Part shown: piece after piece, positions 60,373-64,000 of the stretch
How the letters are laid out: the number at the start of each line of letters is the position of its first letter
How positions within the stretch are numbered: the stretch's first letter is position 1
Source of the DNA: Prunus persica
Taxonomy: Eukaryota > Streptophyta > Magnoliopsida > Rosales > Rosaceae
Length of the DNA: 64,000 bases
Direction of reading: 5' to 3'
Assembly: GCF_000346465.2 (NCBI RefSeq)
Contig: NC_034014.1
Coordinates: 28,126,076-28,190,075, forward strand
Position numbers and translations under genes: made by a program
The notes under the pieces: model-generated
Seen by the model: only the letters and a program-made list of their open reading frames with translations
The model's database searches: none
Told to the model about the DNA's origin: nothing

Positions 60373-62384
60373 ATGAGCCAGACTGAAGTATCGGGAATGA
60401 AAGCTACTCTTGTTCCACTTGCGACTCTGATCGGTCGTGAGCTTAGGAGTGAGAAGGTTGAGAAACCTTATTTGAAGTATGGGCAGGCTGCTGTGGCAAA
60501 GAAAGGAGAGGATTGCTTTCTTATAAAAACAGACTGCCAGAGGACTCATTCGAATCCGTCAACATCATTCTCTGTCTTCGCGGTACTCCCCCACCACTAT
60601 TTTCTGTCTTTGTAGAACTGATCTCTGGTTGGATACTGAAATAATTGTATTTTGTCCAGTTGAGTGGAATCTTATTTTTCTTGGGTTTGAAATGGCGTGA
60701 TAAAAGAGAAACCACAAGTTTATCAACTTTTCTTTCTTGTTGTATATTTGTCAGCAACAAAATGGAGCATGAATTCAATCCCATACTTTCTCTAATACAT
60801 ATTTGAAAATTTTGATCTCCAGATATTTGACGGGCATAATGGTATATCAGCTGCTATTTTTGCAAAGGAGAATTTATTGGCTAATGTTTTGAGTGCCATT
60901 CCTCAAGGAATCAGTAGGGATGAATGGCTTCATGCCCTTCCTCGGGCGCTGGTTGCAGGTTTTGTGAAAACTGATATAGAATTTCAGCAGAAAGGTATAC
61001 ATAAACCTTTTGTTTTTATTATTACAACATGTCTCTTTTTTCTTTTCATTTGCTTTTGTTTTTCTTAGATTTATGGTGTAATATAACCTCAGGGGAAACT
61101 TCTGGTACAACTGTGACATTTGTTGTGATTGACGGTTGGACTGTGACTGTCGCATCTGTTGGAGATTCTAGATGCATATTGGACACCCAGGGTGGCGTTG
61201 TTTCACTCTTGACTGTTGATCACAGGCTGGAAGAAAATGAAGAAGAGAGGGCACGTGTCACTGCCAGTGGTGGTGAAGTAGGGAGGCTCAATGTTTTCGG
61301 GGGCAGTGAGGTATAGGATAGCTTATTTTTTTTATCCTTCTAACTTGTAAACTGAAAGACATCTCAATGGGAAACATTTCTTTGATGGTCTAAATTTTGC
61401 ATTTTTACTTGGTTTACAGGTTGGTCCCCTCCGCTGCTGGCCTGGTGGATTATGCCTTTCTAGGTCAATTGGTGACACAGATGTGGGAGAATTCATTGTT
61501 CCAATACCCCATGTCAAGCAAGTGAAGGTAACTTCATACTGCTATTGGCATTGGTTCTGTTTACTTTTCTTTCTTTTATTACAACATTTTAATGCTCAAT
61601 AGCTTTTTTCTTTTCCTGGTTATGTAGCTTTCAAATGCTGGTGGAAGACTTATAATAGCTTCTGATGGCATCTGGGATGCTTTGTCTTCTGATTTGGCTG
61701 CCAAGTCTTGTCGGGGATTGCCTGCAGAGCTTGCTGCAAAGCTGGTTGTTAAGGTAATGCCTGAGATGCAACTTTATTTACAGGCCAAGAAAATAGGTCT
61801 GATTTTACTGATTTAGTCCAATTTTCTTTGTTCTACTTTAGGAGGCTCTGAGGTCAAGGGGTCTCAAGGATGATACAACCTGCCTAGTTGTTGACATAAT
61901 CCCTTCAGACCACCCTGTCTTGCCTCCAACGCCAATGAAGAAACAAAACATCCTTGCTTCGCTTATCTTTGGGAAGAAAACTCGGAATTCTGTGAACAAA
62001 AGAAATAAGCTTTCTTCTGTTGGAGTTGTGGAGGAGTTGTTTGAAGAAGGTTCAGCAATGCTCGCTGAAAGGTATGTGCAGCATAGTTTATTATGTAATT
62101 GATAAGACAGTATTGCCAGCTTGAGTATAGCCTTTATTTCTTTATTTTCTTGACGGAAATGCAGGTTGGGTAAGGATTCTACTCTGGATGCAAATTCTGG
62201 TCTTTTCCGATGTGCAGTCTGCCAAGTGGATCAGCCTCCAGTAGAAGGTTTATCAGTAAATTCTGGGCCTTTTTTCTCTCCAGCATCAAAGCCATGGGAA
62301 GGTCTCTTTCTTTGTGCCAAGTGTCGGAACAAGAAAGACGCCATGGAAGGAAGAAGACTGAGCACGCCCACAGTGATCTTGTAG
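60373..62384 (+). CDS. Protein phosphatase 2C family protein (At1g47380-like clade)
   Basis: Seven coding exons: 60373-60582, 60823-60994, 61093-61310, 61420-61527, 61628-61753, 61842-62071 and 62165-62384, giving 427 residues. PP2C motifs appear in order: KKGEDCFL near 44, FDGHNG near 71 (metal-binding Asp and Gly), SGTTVTFVVID, VASVGDSRC, RCWPGGLCLSRSIGD, ASDGIWDAL and DDTTCLVVDI. Motif 1 lacks the usual Arg-Met-Glu-Asp form, and motif 11 reads DDTT instead of DNIT/DNMT, both seen in this divergent plant clade, so activity should not be assumed. The C-terminal tail adds two CxxC pairs (RCAVCQ, LCAKCR) separated by about 30 residues, suggesting a zinc-binding knuckle. ATG 60373 begins MSQTEVSGMKATLVPLATL. 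Confidence 0.93.
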
Positions 62385-62915
62385 TAATTTAACTGATTGC
62401 ATATTCTATTGTATTTTTTCTCTGGCAGTGTGAGCATATGCTTGGTTTTCCTTTTTCAGGTGGTGACTATTATAGATGTGTGTAAGAAATGAAGTTGAGG
62501 TATGCAGAGTAAGTAGGTGTTTTGCAGTTTCAAAAGTTTGTGTCGGTTCTGGTTTGTGCTCAGCTGTTGGACTGACTGACTGACTGAGGGCAGAGGTGTT
62601 ATCATCACTAACAGCTTTAATTTGTAAGTAAATCGAAGGTTTGCGTAATACTTTTGGTGTAGCTGTTCACTTGAGTTCAGTTTTAAATTAGCAACAGCAC
62701 GCGATCTAACTCTAACTCATTGGTGTTCGCTCTATTTTATTTTGTTAGAATAATTGAATATATAATCTATTTATTTTGCGATTGTCTACGAAATTTGGTT
62801 AGACCTGGTTTGCCACTTCTTCCATATTATTATGTTCTTGCGTGTTACATAATTCGTTCTTTATTATTCCGATAGCATTTACTCTATGTTTAATGAGGAA
62901 CATATTTGAAACTAT
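62385..62915. other. PP2C 3' UTR and intergenic DNA
   Basis: Non-coding. A gactgactgactga run lies near 62572. No further element seen before the MITE. Confidence 0.4.
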
Positions 62916-63119
62916 GGAGAGGCTATAATGAGGAGTTTAAAGTGAGGAGGCTATTTGCGCACGTCAGTCTCACCATCAACAAATGTAAAGAAATCATGGG
63001 ACTTAAAACATTTTAAATGTTTTCATGGTGGGATTGGTCTTCTTAAATAACCTCATCACTTTAAACTCCCGATTGTAGCCTCCTATTCCTTACTTTAAAC
63101 TCCTAATTGTAGCCTCTCC
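62916..63119. mobile_element. 204-bp MITE with long inverted ends (Mutator-like)
   Basis: The left end ggagaggctataatgaggag is mirrored by the right end (ctcctaattgtagcctctcc). The inverted similarity extends about 40-50 bases (gtttaaagt and ggaggcta words on both arms). Flanks tgaaactat (62907-62915) and tgaaactgt (63120-63128) form a 9-bp duplication with one mismatch, the size expected of Mutator-like elements. No coding capacity. Confidence 0.75.
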
Positions 63120-63128
63120 TGAAACTGT

Positions 63129-63595
63129 CTACCATGGTCTGTACCCACATGGCAGCCTAATTAATGTTTTACTTTTTAGGGGGAAAAAAAAAACAAAAAA
63201 CTAAGTCGGTGTAACTTTTAGGTAATTTCAGAGGGTGAGATGAGTAATTTGAGGGGTCACAATGGGTGCAGCTCTTCTAAGAATATAAAGCTTCGGATAT
63301 TTTGGCACCAATGTCTCTCGATTGGTTGTTCAAATCGCAGTTATTTCTGCAAACAAGCTCCTTCCTAAGCACACATGAGTTCACAACCATTAAATTCATA
63401 ATACATGGCCGGAATTTACTAAACCAACAATCAGAAGAAAATTAAACATGAACCACAGAAAGCAGCTGAAGACCAAGAGAGAGAAAACGACTTTATTACA
63501 TTAAGTTGCAACTTGCAAAGAAATGCGTACATACTAATAACATTATCAGGTTCTAAAATCCTCTTCGATAAGCAAGCCCAACAAACTCAACTCAA
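63129..63595. other. 3' flank of the WAK/GUB gene
   Basis: Contains a minus-strand AATAAA at 63492-63497, about 100 bases past the stop, a good polyadenylation signal. Otherwise non-coding. Confidence 0.5.
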
Positions 63596-64000
63596 TTAAT
63601 TAGGAGGCAGCCATTGCAGCTCAATGCCATAGCTCCATTTCTCAACAGGATCTTCAGGTCGAATATCAACCACAGAAGTATAAGCAGTGCAGCCTCCAAC
63701 CCTAACCCTGATCACATAAGAAGTCATATGTGAATCTTTCAAGTAATGGCAGCAGAGGCCACCTTTGCATGCATTGTTTTTGCCCTCCAACAATTTGTCC
63801 TGAAAAACCCTACAGAGGCTATTTGAGGTACAGTTGAGAGGAGATCGAAGCAGATTGTCAGAGCAATTGAGCAAGATGACTGTGTTGCGAGTGGACACAT
63901 TGAAGGGCAAGTGTTCATCAAGCCTCAAGCCTTGAAGAGAGAAATCAGAAGTTTGACACGTGTCACCATCTTGTACCAGATCAGGTGGACTTATGATGAG
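63596..64000 (-). CDS. WAK/GUB-type extracellular domain protein (partial, 5' end off window)
   Basis: The frame is open from the right edge to a stop at 63596-63598, showing the last 135 residues. It resembles the galacturonan-binding Cys-rich extracellular region of wall-associated kinases: CQTSDFSLQGLRLDEHLPFN, then NSLCRVFQDK, then GLCCHYL, and VRVGGCTAYTSV at the end. Three N-glycosylation sequons are visible (NVS, NCS, NCT), consistent with an apoplastic location. The protein ends ELQWLPPN with no membrane segment or kinase, so it is either a secreted lectin-like receptor relative or a protein whose kinase is encoded separately. The missing 5' part should carry the signal peptide. Confidence 0.8.
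   Translation of the reverse strand, partial: LIISPPDLVQDGDTCQTSDFSLQGLRLDEHLPFNVSTRNTVILLNCSDNLLRSPLNCTSNSLCRVFQDKLLEGKNNACKGGLCCHYLKDSHMTSYVIRVRVGGCTAYTSVVDIRPEDPVEKWSYGIELQWLPPN

Overview
This is a nuclear chromosome segment from a dicot plant. The evidence is split genes with short AT-rich introns, plant-only families (CBP60, Di19, B-class GATA, CH-domain kinesin-14, SYP4 syntaxin) and plant-type transposons. The overall content and an SLF-like F-box gene suggest a rosid, possibly Rosaceae/Prunus; that placement is inference. I rebuilt eleven complete multi-exon genes, one complete single-exon gene and one gene cut by the right edge. Every exon chain keeps frame from ATG to stop. I see no tRNA, rRNA or CRISPR.

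Layout. 1-3.7 kb: intergenic, opening with a small Helitron. 3.7-6.4 kb (-): Ppx/GppA-like phosphatase, divergent from a CBP60 calmodulin-binding transcription factor (8.1-11.2 kb, +). 12.3-13.4 kb (+): small J-domain protein. 14.3-15.3 kb: a degraded MITE beside a 5'-truncated LINE with its target duplication. 16.6-20.3 kb (+): importin alpha. 23.5-24.6 kb (+): B-class GATA factor. 27.2-29.0 kb (+): DPD1-like organellar exonuclease. 30.5-33.0 kb (-): SYP4 syntaxin. 33.8-36.0 kb: a transposon cluster made of a second copy of the same Helitron and a Harbinger-like element. The Harbinger-like element carries a FLOE/DUF1421 gene fragment and a nested hAT-type MITE. 36.7-39.5 kb (+): Di19 zinc-finger protein. 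41.0-43.8 kb (-): RING plus PHD protein. 44-50.4 kb: gene-poor, with a second LINE remnant. 50.4-56.1 kb (+): CH-domain kinesin-14. 57.2-58.5 kb (-): F-box protein. 60.4-62.4 kb (+): PP2C-family protein. 63.6 kb to the edge (-): WAK/GUB-type extracellular domain.

The genes are ordinary euchromatic housekeeping and stress genes with no operon-like logic. The most notable signals concern splicing and mobile DNA. Two genes, Di19 and the kinesin, each contain a U12-type AT-AC intron with near-consensus donor and branch site. The syntaxin contains a GC-AG intron, and a second GC-AG intron is possible in the DPD1 leader. The Helitron pair and the Harbinger-like element with its captured gene fragment are the best accessory-DNA findings. 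I did not find a convincing, wholly new multi-gene system.
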